A stretch of 5,244 nucleotides of DNA from Candidatus Roizmanbacteria bacterium CG06_land_8_20_14_3_00_34_14 (GCA_002779665.1 PEVZ01000024.1:1-5244); one strand, 5' to 3'; positions 1 through 4,996 are shown, counted from the stretch's first letter. Translations and numbers: made by a program. The notes: generated by a model from the sequence alone, not told the origin.

Positions 1-683
1 ATAATTCTTATCCCGCTATCCGCTAATTGTCCTATTGTCTTTCCGGCTCTCTTTAATATCATCGCAATCTCATAATCATTTCCAACTAAATATCTACAGT
101 TCATCACTCCCTCTTTTAAATCCTTATCTTTTATCCAGGTCAATGTCATACCCGGATCATAAAAATAGGGAATTTTGTTTTTGATCGCCTCACGTTGAAA
201 ATACAAAAAAGAATTTTGATGATTAGCCGAGATGACTAAAAGATCAGTTTCTTTATTTAACTTTTTAAAATCAATGTAGGGAATTTTTTCTGAAGCTCCA
301 TAATAAAATCCCCAAATCTGATTATTTTTCGTATCGGTGATGACCGATCCGGCCGATGTGTATAATTTTTTATCAATTATGACACCGTCCGCGTCTATCT
401 TATTTTTTTTAAAAAAATTCAAGAAATCTTTCCCATCTTTTCCAATTGACCCCAACAAAAAGACGTTAGAACGTCCTAACGTTTCAACGTTTGCACGTTT
501 GATATTGTATGCAATATTCGTCGCTGTTCCCCCAAGTTGTTTTTCCAATTTATCTACAACGAAAGAAACATTTATCTGATGAAGCTTCTCCGGATGAAAA
601 TAATTCTGGAATTCATGAGGAAAGTTCATAATCGTATCGTAGGCAATCGAACCTGTGATGTAGACGTTTTTATAGTTGTTCAT
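1..683 (-). CDS. PfkB-family carbohydrate/nucleoside kinase, 3' end outside the window
   Basis: Ribokinase/adenosine kinase-like (PfkB) cytosolic kinase, predicted to transfer ATP phosphate to a sugar or nucleoside. The first 227 codons are present; the C-terminal half with the anion-hole and catalytic Asp motif (DTxGAGD in the family) lies beyond position 1, so activity and substrate cannot be judged. Visible family marks are the opening beta-strand with GSIAYD (residues 11-16), the substrate-side GGTATNIAYN (51-60), GSIGKDG (78-84), a lid-type segment ending in WGFYYGAS, and a GNDYEI block (201-206) like the NEYE-type motif of adenosine kinase-like members. Its ATG overlaps the TGA of the upstream Nramp gene in an ATGA, and I see no Shine-Dalgarno, so translation is probably coupled. 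Residues 61-74 are encoded by a tandem ACGT array. Family assignment is firm; the substrate is unknown. Confidence 0.88.
   Translation of the reverse strand, partial: MNNYKNVYITGSIAYDTIMNFPHEFQNYFHPEKLHQINVSFVVDKLEKQLGGTATNIAYNIKRANVETLGRSNVFLLGSIGKDGKDFLNFFKKNKIDADGVIIDKKLYTSAGSVITDTKNNQIWGFYYGASEKIPYIDFKKLNKETDLLVISANHQNSFLYFQREAIKNKIPYFYDPGMTLTWIKDKDLKEGVMNCRYLVGNDYEIAMILKRAGKTIGQLADSGIRI
463..502. repeat. Tandem array of five 8-bp ACGT units inside the kinase gene
   Basis: Five consecutive 8-bp units, each beginning ACGT (at 463, 471, 479, 487 and 495), lie in phase: ACGTTAGA, ACGTCCTA, ACGTTTCA, ACGTTTGC, ACGTTTGA. The periodicity is read directly from the sequence. The array encodes roughly kinase residues 61-74, just after the conserved GGTATN block and before GSIGKDG, where related kinases usually have only a short helix and strand. 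The reading frame stays open. It may be a dispersed repeat that landed in the gene or expanded locally. Confidence 0.75.
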
Positions 684-1963
684 TTATAAGCAATAATTGT
701 ATAAAAGGCGGTAAAAAGCGAGGCGAGAGTGATGACGACTGTTCCGCCAATTGCAAACCATTTCTGAAATTTATTATTAACATATTTACCCATAATTTCA
801 TGATTATTAGTAAACTTTATCAGGAAATAAAATATTGGGGGAAGAGCCATGGCATTTAATATCTGGACTGTGACAACAATTTTAAAAAGATCTATGACAG
901 GTAACATCGCGATTAAAAAAGCAATTATTATTTGACCAATAAAAACCGAATAAAATGTCTTACTTTTATTGTATGGAGAATCGAGACTTCCTGTTAGACC
1001 AAAGAATTCGGAAAATGCATAAGTAGTTGTCAACCCAACAATAACAACCCCCATAAATCCGGCATTCATTATCCCAACGGCAAAAAGAATTGATGCCAAC
1101 CTACCGGCAAAAGGCTCGATCGCCCAAGCAGCCTGCGCCCCGTCAATTAATTGAATTTTATTTGCAAAAAGAGTCCCTGCAGTCGCCACGATCATAAAGA
1201 ATGAAAAAAAATCAGTCAAAAAAGCTCCCCAGTAAGTCTCGATTTGGGAAAATTTGAGTTTAGTTGTATCTATTTTTTTATCAAGACCAAAACTGCTGAT
1301 AAAAAACTGACCCCAAGGGGTGATCGTCGTACCAAGGACTCCAAGTCCGATGATGATATAATTTTTTAGATAATCAGGAGTGAATTTAACTCCCTGTGGC
1401 CAAACTATATTTTTAAAAGCTAAGCCCCAATCAGGTTTTGATTTCAAAGCAGAAAAAACATAAGCCAAATAGAAAAGCGAGGCAAAGAGCATAATATTTT
1501 GAGTCAGTTTATAGTTGCCTTTTATAACAAATAAAAATATTAGCCCAATCATAAAAATAATTAATGGAAAAACCGGAAGATGTAGGATTGAGGCAGTAGT
1601 TTTGAAAGCGGCCATATTAACGACGATGACACCCATATTAGCAATAAATAGGGCACCAAAAATAAGTATCGATACGCCCACTCCATGATATTCCCTGATT
1701 AAATCCCCCAAACCTTTTCTTGAAACCAAACTGACTCTCATACCCATTTCCTGAGTAATTGCCAGAAGGATTGTCACCCAAAAAAGGACAAAAAGAATCG
1801 GGTAACCAAGCTTTGATCCGGCAATTGCATAGGTGGCGACTCCAGCCGCGTCATTATCAGCCATAGCCGTGATCGTCGCCGGTCCAAAAATACCCAAAAA
1901 AATCAAAAACTTGACCCGGTTTCTTTTGTAAAAACTAATTATTTTTTCCATATTACACCACAT
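680..1963 (-). CDS. Divergent Nramp-family divalent metal transporter
   Basis: Multi-pass inner-membrane protein of the Nramp family (COG1914-like, LeuT fold), about 427 aa with roughly eleven hydrophobic segments, a normal length for the family. TM1 carries ADNDAAGVATY (about residues 35-45) where canonical Nramps have DPGNIAT: the Asp is kept but the Asn position is Gly. TM6 carries TTITPWGQFF (about 212-221) where canonical members have the Met-Pro-His metal site, so Met and His are replaced by Thr and Trp. TM10 has QILNAMALPP. From memory, DND plus TPW marks a known divergent bacterial/archaeal branch, so the transported ion is uncertain. I chose ATG 1963 because AGAAGGG (1974-1980) lies 10 nt upstream; TTG 1969 and ATG 1951 are alternatives. 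The stop overlaps the kinase ATG by 4 bp, indicating an operon. Confidence 0.88.
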   Translation of the reverse strand: MWCNMEKIISFYKRNRVKFLIFLGIFGPATITAMADNDAAGVATYAIAGSKLGYPILFVLFWVTILLAITQEMGMRVSLVSRKGLGDLIREYHGVGVSILIFGALFIANMGVIVVNMAAFKTTASILHLPVFPLIIFMIGLIFLFVIKGNYKLTQNIMLFASLFYLAYVFSALKSKPDWGLAFKNIVWPQGVKFTPDYLKNYIIIGLGVLGTTITPWGQFFISSFGLDKKIDTTKLKFSQIETYWGAFLTDFFSFFMIVATAGTLFANKIQLIDGAQAAWAIEPFAGRLASILFAVGIMNAGFMGVVIVGLTTTYAFSEFFGLTGSLDSPYNKSKTFYSVFIGQIIIAFLIAMLPVIDLFKIVVTVQILNAMALPPIFYFLIKFTNNHEIMGKYVNNKFQKWFAIGGTVVITLASLFTAFYTIIAYK

Positions 1964-1973
1964 CGGCAAACAT

Positions 1974-1980
1974 CCCTTCT
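1974..1980 (-). promoter_or_regulatory. Shine-Dalgarno of the Nramp gene
   Basis: AGAAGGG on the minus strand, 10 nt before ATG 1963 and 4 nt before TTG 1969. It is the clearest ribosome-binding site in the window; most other starts here lack one. It favours the 1963 start over ATG 1951, which would be 22 nt away. An ATG at 1973 opens only a 6-codon frame ending in TAA. Confidence 0.55.
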
Positions 1981-1986
1981 AATTTT

Positions 1987-2337
1987 TTAAATATTTTGTG
2001 TGCAATTTAAAAATATATTTTCTTTACCGTTTAACTCCGGATGAAATCCGGCCCCAAGCTCGATCAATGGCAAAATTCTACCTGAAATGTTTACTGAACC
2101 AGAAGTGGGGGAGGAGACACCGTCCATCAGTTTAAGAAGGGTTGACTTGCCGGCTCCATTTTTACCGATGATGCCGACCGACTCGCCTTTTTTTATTTTA
2201 AAGGAAATATTTTTGAGAGCGTGGACGCGTTCCAAAGTTTTTTTTTGTTTAAAGATCGCCGCCACTAACTCTTTAATGGTTTTTTGATGTTGAAGAAAAA
2301 AGTATTTATCGACACTGGCAAATTCTATCTCACCCAT
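1987..2337 (-). pseudogene. Truncated ABC exporter ATPase (Wzt/TagH-like), N-terminal 116 residues only
   Basis: N-terminal part of a polysaccharide/teichoic-acid exporter ATPase, which in intact form hydrolyses ATP to drive export of an undecaprenyl-linked glycan. The Walker A GKNGAGKST is at residues 58-66. The ELGAGFHPELNGKENIFLN stretch (93-111) is typical of Wzt/TagH-type ATPases, where a TGRENIYLNG-like block precedes the Q-loop region and the rest of the domain. The frame then stops after five unrelated residues (CTQNI). The LSGGQ signature, Walker B and switch His are all absent, and the Nramp gene begins about 25 bp later with no remnant in other frames between. The protein cannot be a working ATPase alone. 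A deletion or recombination junction near 2005 is the simplest reading. Its partner permease is not in the window. Confidence 0.85.
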
Positions 2338-2343
2338 AGTAGA

Positions 2344-2352
2344 ATTTTATCA
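2344..2352 (-). promoter_or_regulatory. Extended -10 promoter for the truncated ABC ATPase gene
   Basis: On the minus strand TGA-TAAAAT (extended -10 form) ends exactly 6 nt before ATG 2337, so transcription would begin at about the A of the start codon and give a leaderless mRNA. No Shine-Dalgarno precedes the ATG. A second candidate, a perfect TATAAT at 2366-2371, lies 28 nt upstream and has only a weak TTACTC at the -35 position 17 bp further up. Either or both could be used. Confidence 0.45.
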
Positions 2353-2427
2353 CAGAAACCTACTCATTATAGTAAGATAATTTTTGTGGAGTAACCACTT
2401 TTTTTATTCTTTTAGTTAATACATCTT

Positions 2428-2693
2428 TTAATTCCTTACTATTTTTTCAAAACGTGATTTTAGAATATATATTCCCTTTTTTAAAGGGATAATTAATCCA
2501 TTTTCTGACCAATATTTAATATTAAAGTTCAATGAATCTTCATCTTATTCCCACTGCCTCAAAGATACAGTAACAAATTGTTTAGAACGTCAAGATTAGC
2601 TTTTTTTCATGTGTTTCCAAATTGGTAGATTAATTCTACTAAATCGGAAACAGGCTGTAAATCATTAAAAAAAATTAAATCGTTTGCTTCCAT
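2428..2693 (-). pseudogene. Decayed winged-helix regulator resembling the AbiEi antitoxin N-terminus
   Basis: The stretch of about 380 bp between the ABC fragment and the next gene holds a broken minus-strand gene. From ATG 2693 it reads MEANDLIFFNDLQPVSDLVE, then stops at TGA after 28 codons. A different frame then gives FVTVSLRQWE, a stop, and SLNFNIKYWSENGLI followed by IPLKKGIYIL to the TAA at 2428. The tail pattern (hydrophobic helix, W, GLI, basic wing, GIYIL) matches the N-terminal winged helix of AbiEi-type antitoxins and 'viral defense' regulators (COG5340-like), which read roughly 'L..L...G.I.RLKKGIY'. At least one frameshift and one stop are needed, and the C-terminal domain and any AbiEii toxin are missing. 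The homology is by eye. Nothing else convincing lies in 2353-2427. Confidence 0.5.
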
Positions 2694-2712
2694 ATTTCTG
2701 ATATTATAAAAT
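2684..2712 (+). promoter_or_regulatory. Promoter of the TumE-like pair, overlapping a divergent -10
   Basis: TTGCTT (2684-2689), 17 bp spacer, then TAAAAT (2707-2712). The -10 ends 6 nt before ATG 2719, so the message should be leaderless; no Shine-Dalgarno is present. On the other strand a perfect TATAAT (2703-2708) lies 9 nt before ATG 2693 of the decayed regulator, so the two -10 elements overlap head to head. If the regulator was once functional, it could have controlled this region. Confidence 0.5.
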
Positions 2713-2718
2713 GTAAGC

Positions 2719-2994
2719 ATGAAAACAAAGCTTGCTGTGAAAATGGGGTCAAAACTTATTGAGATTCTTAAAAGAGAGTCAGCTTATGCTGATTTTGCTT
2801 TAAATTCTCTTAATCAAGAGACAACTGCCTATGAAAAAAAGTATCTAATAAGTGGGGATGTTTTTATTCACAAATTTGAAAATGGGGAAATGGGAGATGA
2901 TAGAGAGCTATTTAATTGGTACGCATTAGTAAAATTTACTCAAGACTGGTATGACACGAAGAGAGAAATTGAAAAAACCCTCCGAGATTCTTAA
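2719..2994 (+). CDS. Unknown 91-aa protein, probable partner or antitoxin of the TumE-like protein
   Basis: I do not recognise a named family. The protein is charged, mostly helical in appearance, with no signal peptide or membrane segment. Its most distinctive part is FIHKFENGEMGDDRELFNWYAL (residues 49-70), with an acidic patch followed by an aromatic run, then a charged C-terminal helix (DWYDTKREIEKTLRDS). The gene starts 6 nt after a -10 element, so it is probably leaderless, and its 3' end overlaps the TumE-like gene by 44 bp (or 26 bp if that gene starts at TTG 2969). Position directly upstream of and overlapping a TumE-family gene suggests the antitoxin of the pair. The known partner TumA is a winged-helix protein, and I see no such fold here, so this may be a different class of partner. 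The gene call is good; the role is inferred. Confidence 0.75.
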   Translation: MKTKLAVKMGSKLIEILKRESAYADFALNSLNQETTAYEKKYLISGDVFIHKFENGEMGDDRELFNWYALVKFTQDWYDTKREIEKTLRDS

Positions 2995-3373
2995 ACTTTA
3001 TAGTGAAAAGCTTTCTCAAGGATTTGAAAGTAGGCTATCTCCTATTTCATTTGATATTAATTTCAGTTTTAGAAGTTTAAAGACTGCATTTCTCACAGGT
3101 TTTGTAGTTTTTCGTAATGGATGGCTATTGGAATTCGATGAAATCATCCAACAAAAAAACAATAATATCGTCAGACTAAAATATCGATATCATGTTATGG
3201 ATAAAAATAAAGAATTAGTTTTTCGATATGATAATGTTGCTCATTTTCCTGAAATTAAAACCCATCCTCATCATAAACACCTGCCTAATAAAGTAATAGA
3301 ATCAAATTTTCCAAACCTTCTGGATGTAATAGAAGAGGTTGAAATTATGATAATTACAAATCTCCGACCTTAA
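2951..3373 (+). CDS. TumE-family (DUF6516-like) toxin candidate
   Basis: Small soluble protein of the family annotated as 'toxin-antitoxin system TumE family protein' (DUF6516). Marks seen: TGFVVFRNGWLLEFDEI (residues 49-65), LKYRYHVMDK (76-85), VFRYDNVAHFPE (90-101) and the His-rich HPHHKHLP (105-112), followed by a C-terminal helix LLDVIEEVEIMI. The YRY...FRYDN...PHHKH series is the family's conserved core; the His cluster is a plausible active site. Length (140 aa) fits. ATG 2951 gives a 44-bp overlap with the upstream gene; TTG 2969, preceded by a purine-rich AGAGAG, is an alternative that removes MTRREK. The pair probably forms a type II toxin-antitoxin unit, translationally coupled from the leaderless promoter upstream. 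The molecular target is not known to me. Confidence 0.82.
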   Translation: MTRREKLKKPSEILKLYSEKLSQGFESRLSPISFDINFSFRSLKTAFLTGFVVFRNGWLLEFDEIIQQKNNNIVRLKYRYHVMDKNKELVFRYDNVAHFPEIKTHPHHKHLPNKVIESNFPNLLDVIEEVEIMIITNLRP

Positions 3374-3436
3374 TATAGCTATCAATGGTTATCAAATAAA
3401 TTTAAGGGAATATTTGTATTGTGATAGATTATGCTA

Positions 3437-3613
3437 TTGGTGGTCAAGACGAAAAAATTTGAAAATGATTACATTAGACTGGCCTTAACAAACCCCGACA
3501 CATTTCGCAGTCTCTCAATTATAAAATCTAAATTAAATTTAAACTTCTTTGGGTGTTTGAAAAATAATCTCCACCAGTTGATCATATCCTGGCGGGCCTT
3601 AAAGTTACCCATC
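3437..3613. repeat. 177-bp direct repeat, left copy
   Basis: Matches 4820-4996 in direct orientation at constant offset 1383, without gaps. I count 9 mismatches, about 95% identity, most of them clustered around 3518-3535. It begins at TTGGTGGTCAAGACG and ends at TTACCCATC. In the right copy the first part encodes the last eight residues of the peptidase and the rest, on the minus strand, the glycosyltransferase tail. The two copies bracket the three-gene peptidase operon and its promoter. Confidence 0.9.
3469..3612 (-). pseudogene. Orphan 3' fragment of a family 2 glycosyltransferase
   Basis: Minus-strand frame of 47 residues beginning MGNFKARQDMINWWRLFF and ending RNVSGFVKASLM before TAA (3469-3471). 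It is the C-terminal tail of the glycosyltransferase whose catalytic part is at 4912-5244. Upstream of MGNF the frame hits a TGA, and the sequence beyond 3613 has nothing to do with a glycosyltransferase, so this is only a 3' end left by duplication or recombination. Unlike the copy attached to the catalytic domain, this one has no internal stop: it has Leu (TTA) where the other has TGA. It is unlikely to be expressed as a useful protein. Confidence 0.8.
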
Positions 3614-3780
3614 TTCAAAATTCATAATTTATGTAAGAGTTCAGAATCTTTGACAAAATTGTGTTTTTATTAGTAGTGGAACGATTCACCTCTATAATAA
3701 GTCACACCACTGCGTATTCTGTGTCAAAAGTTGTGAAATCTTACGAAATGACCAAGGTTCGGCATAGATAACTAAAAATA
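3614..3780. other. Non-coding stretch upstream of the peptidase operon
   Basis: No recognisable gene. A plus-strand frame without a start codon stays open for 44 codons (3637-3771, ending SVSKVVKSYEMTKVRHR and TAA); it may be a gene remnant but matches nothing I know. A perfect TTGACA occurs at 3650-3655 and a perfect TATAAT at 3693-3698, but they are 37 bp apart and do not form one promoter. The short gap 3374-3436 after the TumE-like gene likewise shows no gene and no clear terminator hairpin. Confidence 0.5.
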
Positions 3781-3789
3781 TGCTACAAT
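3781..3789 (+). promoter_or_regulatory. Extended -10 promoter of the peptidase operon
   Basis: TGC-TACAAT, the extended -10 form, with the hexamer at 3784-3789 ending 6 nt before ATG 3796. No good -35 is seen at 16-19 bp and no Shine-Dalgarno precedes the ATG, so a leaderless transcript beginning at ATG 3796 is expected. This argues against the ATG at 3790, which would lie upstream of the predicted transcription start. Confidence 0.5.
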
Positions 3790-3795
3790 ATGTTC

Positions 3796-3981
3796 ATGGC
3801 AAACAAAGAACGTTTCCTAAAAATTTATGCCAATCTCCCTGTTAATCTCCGTAATGAAATTATTGCCGTCTTGCCAGATGTTGGTCCAATAACTTGGAAC
3901 GTAGCATATCTTGAGATTTCCAATGATACTAAGTTAGGAAAAAAAATATTGGAAAAATTATCTAATTTTAAAATTATATGA
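3796..3981 (+). CDS. Small unknown protein, first gene of the peptidase operon
   Basis: 61-aa soluble protein with no signal or membrane segment and no family that I can name. It contains IYANLPVNLRNEII (residues 10-23), PITWNVAYLEI (31-41) and NDTKLGKKILEKL (43-55). The last block resembles one in the next gene at identical spacing, so the two may share a fold. I chose ATG 3796 because the -10 element ends 6 nt before it; ATG 3790 would add MF. Its TGA overlaps the next gene's ATG (ATGA, 3978-3981), which points to coupled translation. From memory, similar short proteins occur next to each other in Candidate Phyla Radiation genomes without an assigned role. Position before a putative peptidase allows an inhibitor, adaptor or sensor role, but nothing in the sequence proves one. 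Confidence 0.72.
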   Translation: MANKERFLKIYANLPVNLRNEIIAVLPDVGPITWNVAYLEISNDTKLGKKILEKLSNFKII

Positions 3982-4202
3982 CCGATATAGAGAAAAATCT
4001 TATAGAGCTAGTTATTTCTCGTCTTCAAACGATGCCTGAAAATCTAGAGATTTCGATTGGCTCAGAAGGAACTTTTAAAAAAAAGGATTTAATTAAGCAT
4101 GTCAAAAAATCCGACCCAATTGGAAAAAAGATTATTAAGGTGGAGCTCGATTATTTGCGTTCCTTAAAAAATATTACTCAATCTGTCCTTAATAATGCAT
4201 AA
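3978..4202 (+). CDS. Small unknown protein, second gene of the peptidase operon
   Basis: 74-aa charged protein, probably helical, with no membrane segment. It reads as an N-terminal helix (EKNLIELVISRLQTMP, residues 5-20), a short strand-like ISIGSEGTF (25-33), then DLIKHVKKSDPIGKKI (37-52) and a final helix ending ELDYLRSLK. The IGKKI block lies 15 residues after the strand-like segment, exactly as LGKKI does in the preceding protein, and both have a P-x-NL motif before it, which suggests distant paralogy. It overlaps the upstream gene by 4 bp and the peptidase gene by 8 bp, so the three are almost certainly co-translated. I know of no characterised homologue. A regulator, inhibitor or substrate-recognition partner of the peptidase is possible but unproven. 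Confidence 0.78.
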   Translation: MTDIEKNLIELVISRLQTMPENLEISIGSEGTFKKKDLIKHVKKSDPIGKKIIKVELDYLRSLKNITQSVLNNA

Positions 4203-4845
4203 ACCTACAATTCTTGTCACGATACCAAGCCATGATGACACCACCCGTTACCTTTCTGCTTGGTCAAAACCAGTAATTGAATTGGCACAGAAAAAAAAAG
4301 ATCAAATAGTAATCTTAAAAGGCAAGCAAGTAAATCTCAAAGAATTTAAAAACGCCACAGAAAAAAATCAACCTTCATTTATATTTTTCAATGGCCACGG
4401 TAACGAAACTACTGTCACTGGACAAGATAATCAACCGCTTGTTGATGCAGATAAAAACATTGATGTCTTAAAAAATAAAATTATTTATGCTCTTTCTTGT
4501 CAATCGGCTAAAAAACTGGGGCCAAAAAGCATCAAACATGGCACAAAAACTTATATTGGATACAACGAAGATTTTATCTTTATGTATGATTCAAATAAAA
4601 AGAAAGGCCCGGAAAAGGACGAAACAGCAGGATGTTTTCTTAAGGCAAGTAATCAAATTGCAATATCATTATTGGAAGAAAAGACAACTGGTCAAGCTTA
4701 CGCCGATTCCCAGAATGCTTTTCAAAAAAAGATTCGTGACTTATTAACAAGTGAAAGTAAGAAAGAACAATCTTCAATGATCCGCTATTTGACTTGGGAT
4801 ATGAAGCATCAAGTTTGTCTTGGTGGTCAAGACGAAAAAATTTGA
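4195..4845 (+). CDS. Putative clan CD (caspase/CHAT-like) cysteine peptidase
   Basis: 216-aa soluble protein. FIFFNGHGNETTVTG (residues 62-76) supplies a candidate catalytic His68 in a strand followed by HG, and KIIYALSCQSAKKLG (95-109) supplies Cys102 at the end of the next hydrophobic strand. This order, spacing and strand context (NGHG ... ALSC.S..LG) is the pattern of clan CD peptidases such as caspases, gingipains and CHAT domains. GTKTYIGYNEDF (116-127) and a late DMKHQVCLGG resemble later core strands and the 'LGDP'-like end of CHAT/C25 proteins. There is no signal peptide and no repeat or effector domain, so it is a minimal, probably cytosolic enzyme. The last eight codons lie in the 177-bp repeat. 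It overlaps the previous gene by 8 bp and converges on the glycosyltransferase gene. The fold assignment is by motif only. Confidence 0.75.
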   Translation: MHKPTILVTIPSHDDTTRYLSAWSKPVIELAQKKKDQIVILKGKQVNLKEFKNATEKNQPSFIFFNGHGNETTVTGQDNQPLVDADKNIDVLKNKIIYALSCQSAKKLGPKSIKHGTKTYIGYNEDFIFMYDSNKKKGPEKDETAGCFLKASNQIAISLLEEKTTGQAYADSQNAFQKKIRDLLTSESKKEQSSMIRYLTWDMKHQVCLGGQDEKI

Positions 4846-4996
4846 AAATGATTACATTAGACTGGCCTTAACAAACCCCGACACATTTCGCAGTCTCTCC
4901 AATATAAAATCTCAGTCGAATTTAAATTTCTTTGGGTGGTTGAAAAATAATCTCCACCAGTTGATCATATCCTGGCGGGCCTTAAAATTACCCATC
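4820..4996. repeat. 177-bp direct repeat, right copy
   Basis: Gap-free partner of 3437-3613 at about 95% identity. It contains the last codons of the peptidase gene (GGQDEKI and TGA at 4843-4845), the 6-bp gap between the convergent genes, and the glycosyltransferase tail on the minus strand. Homologous recombination between the copies would excise 1383 bp carrying the whole three-gene operon and would restore a single glycosyltransferase 3' end. Confidence 0.9.

Noticed and set aside
337..579. Plus-strand 80-codon frame opposite the kinase
   Set aside because: Antisense to a clear PfkB reading frame and without recognisable motifs.
2087..2287. Plus-strand 66-codon frame opposite the ABC ATPase
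   Set aside because: Antisense to the Walker A region of the ATPase fragment.
2386..2406. GTGG-AGTAA-CCAC followed by a T-run, terminator-like on the plus strand
   Set aside because: The stem is only 4 bp and no plus-strand gene lies upstream to terminate.
2472..2486. CCCTTT-TTT-AAAGGG perfect hairpin
   Set aside because: It falls in the wing-coding part (IPLKKG) of the decayed regulator, and neither side gives a terminator U-tract following a gene.
3431..3673. Plus-strand 80-codon frame beginning MLLVVKTKKFENDY
   Set aside because: It is antisense to the glycosyltransferase tail in the left repeat; the minus strand carries the conserved protein sequence.
3650..3698. Perfect TTGACA (3650) and TATAAT (3693) as a promoter
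   Set aside because: Spacing of 37 bp is incompatible with one sigma-70-type promoter; the extended -10 at 3781 explains the operon better.
4487..4747. Plus-strand 86-codon frame inside the peptidase gene
   Set aside because: Out-of-frame shadow; the peptidase frame holds the conserved NGHG and SC motifs.
3437..4996. Simple tandem duplication of a 1383-bp unit
   Set aside because: The sequence before the left repeat (2054-3436) does not resemble the region between the repeats, so only the 177-bp ends are duplicated.
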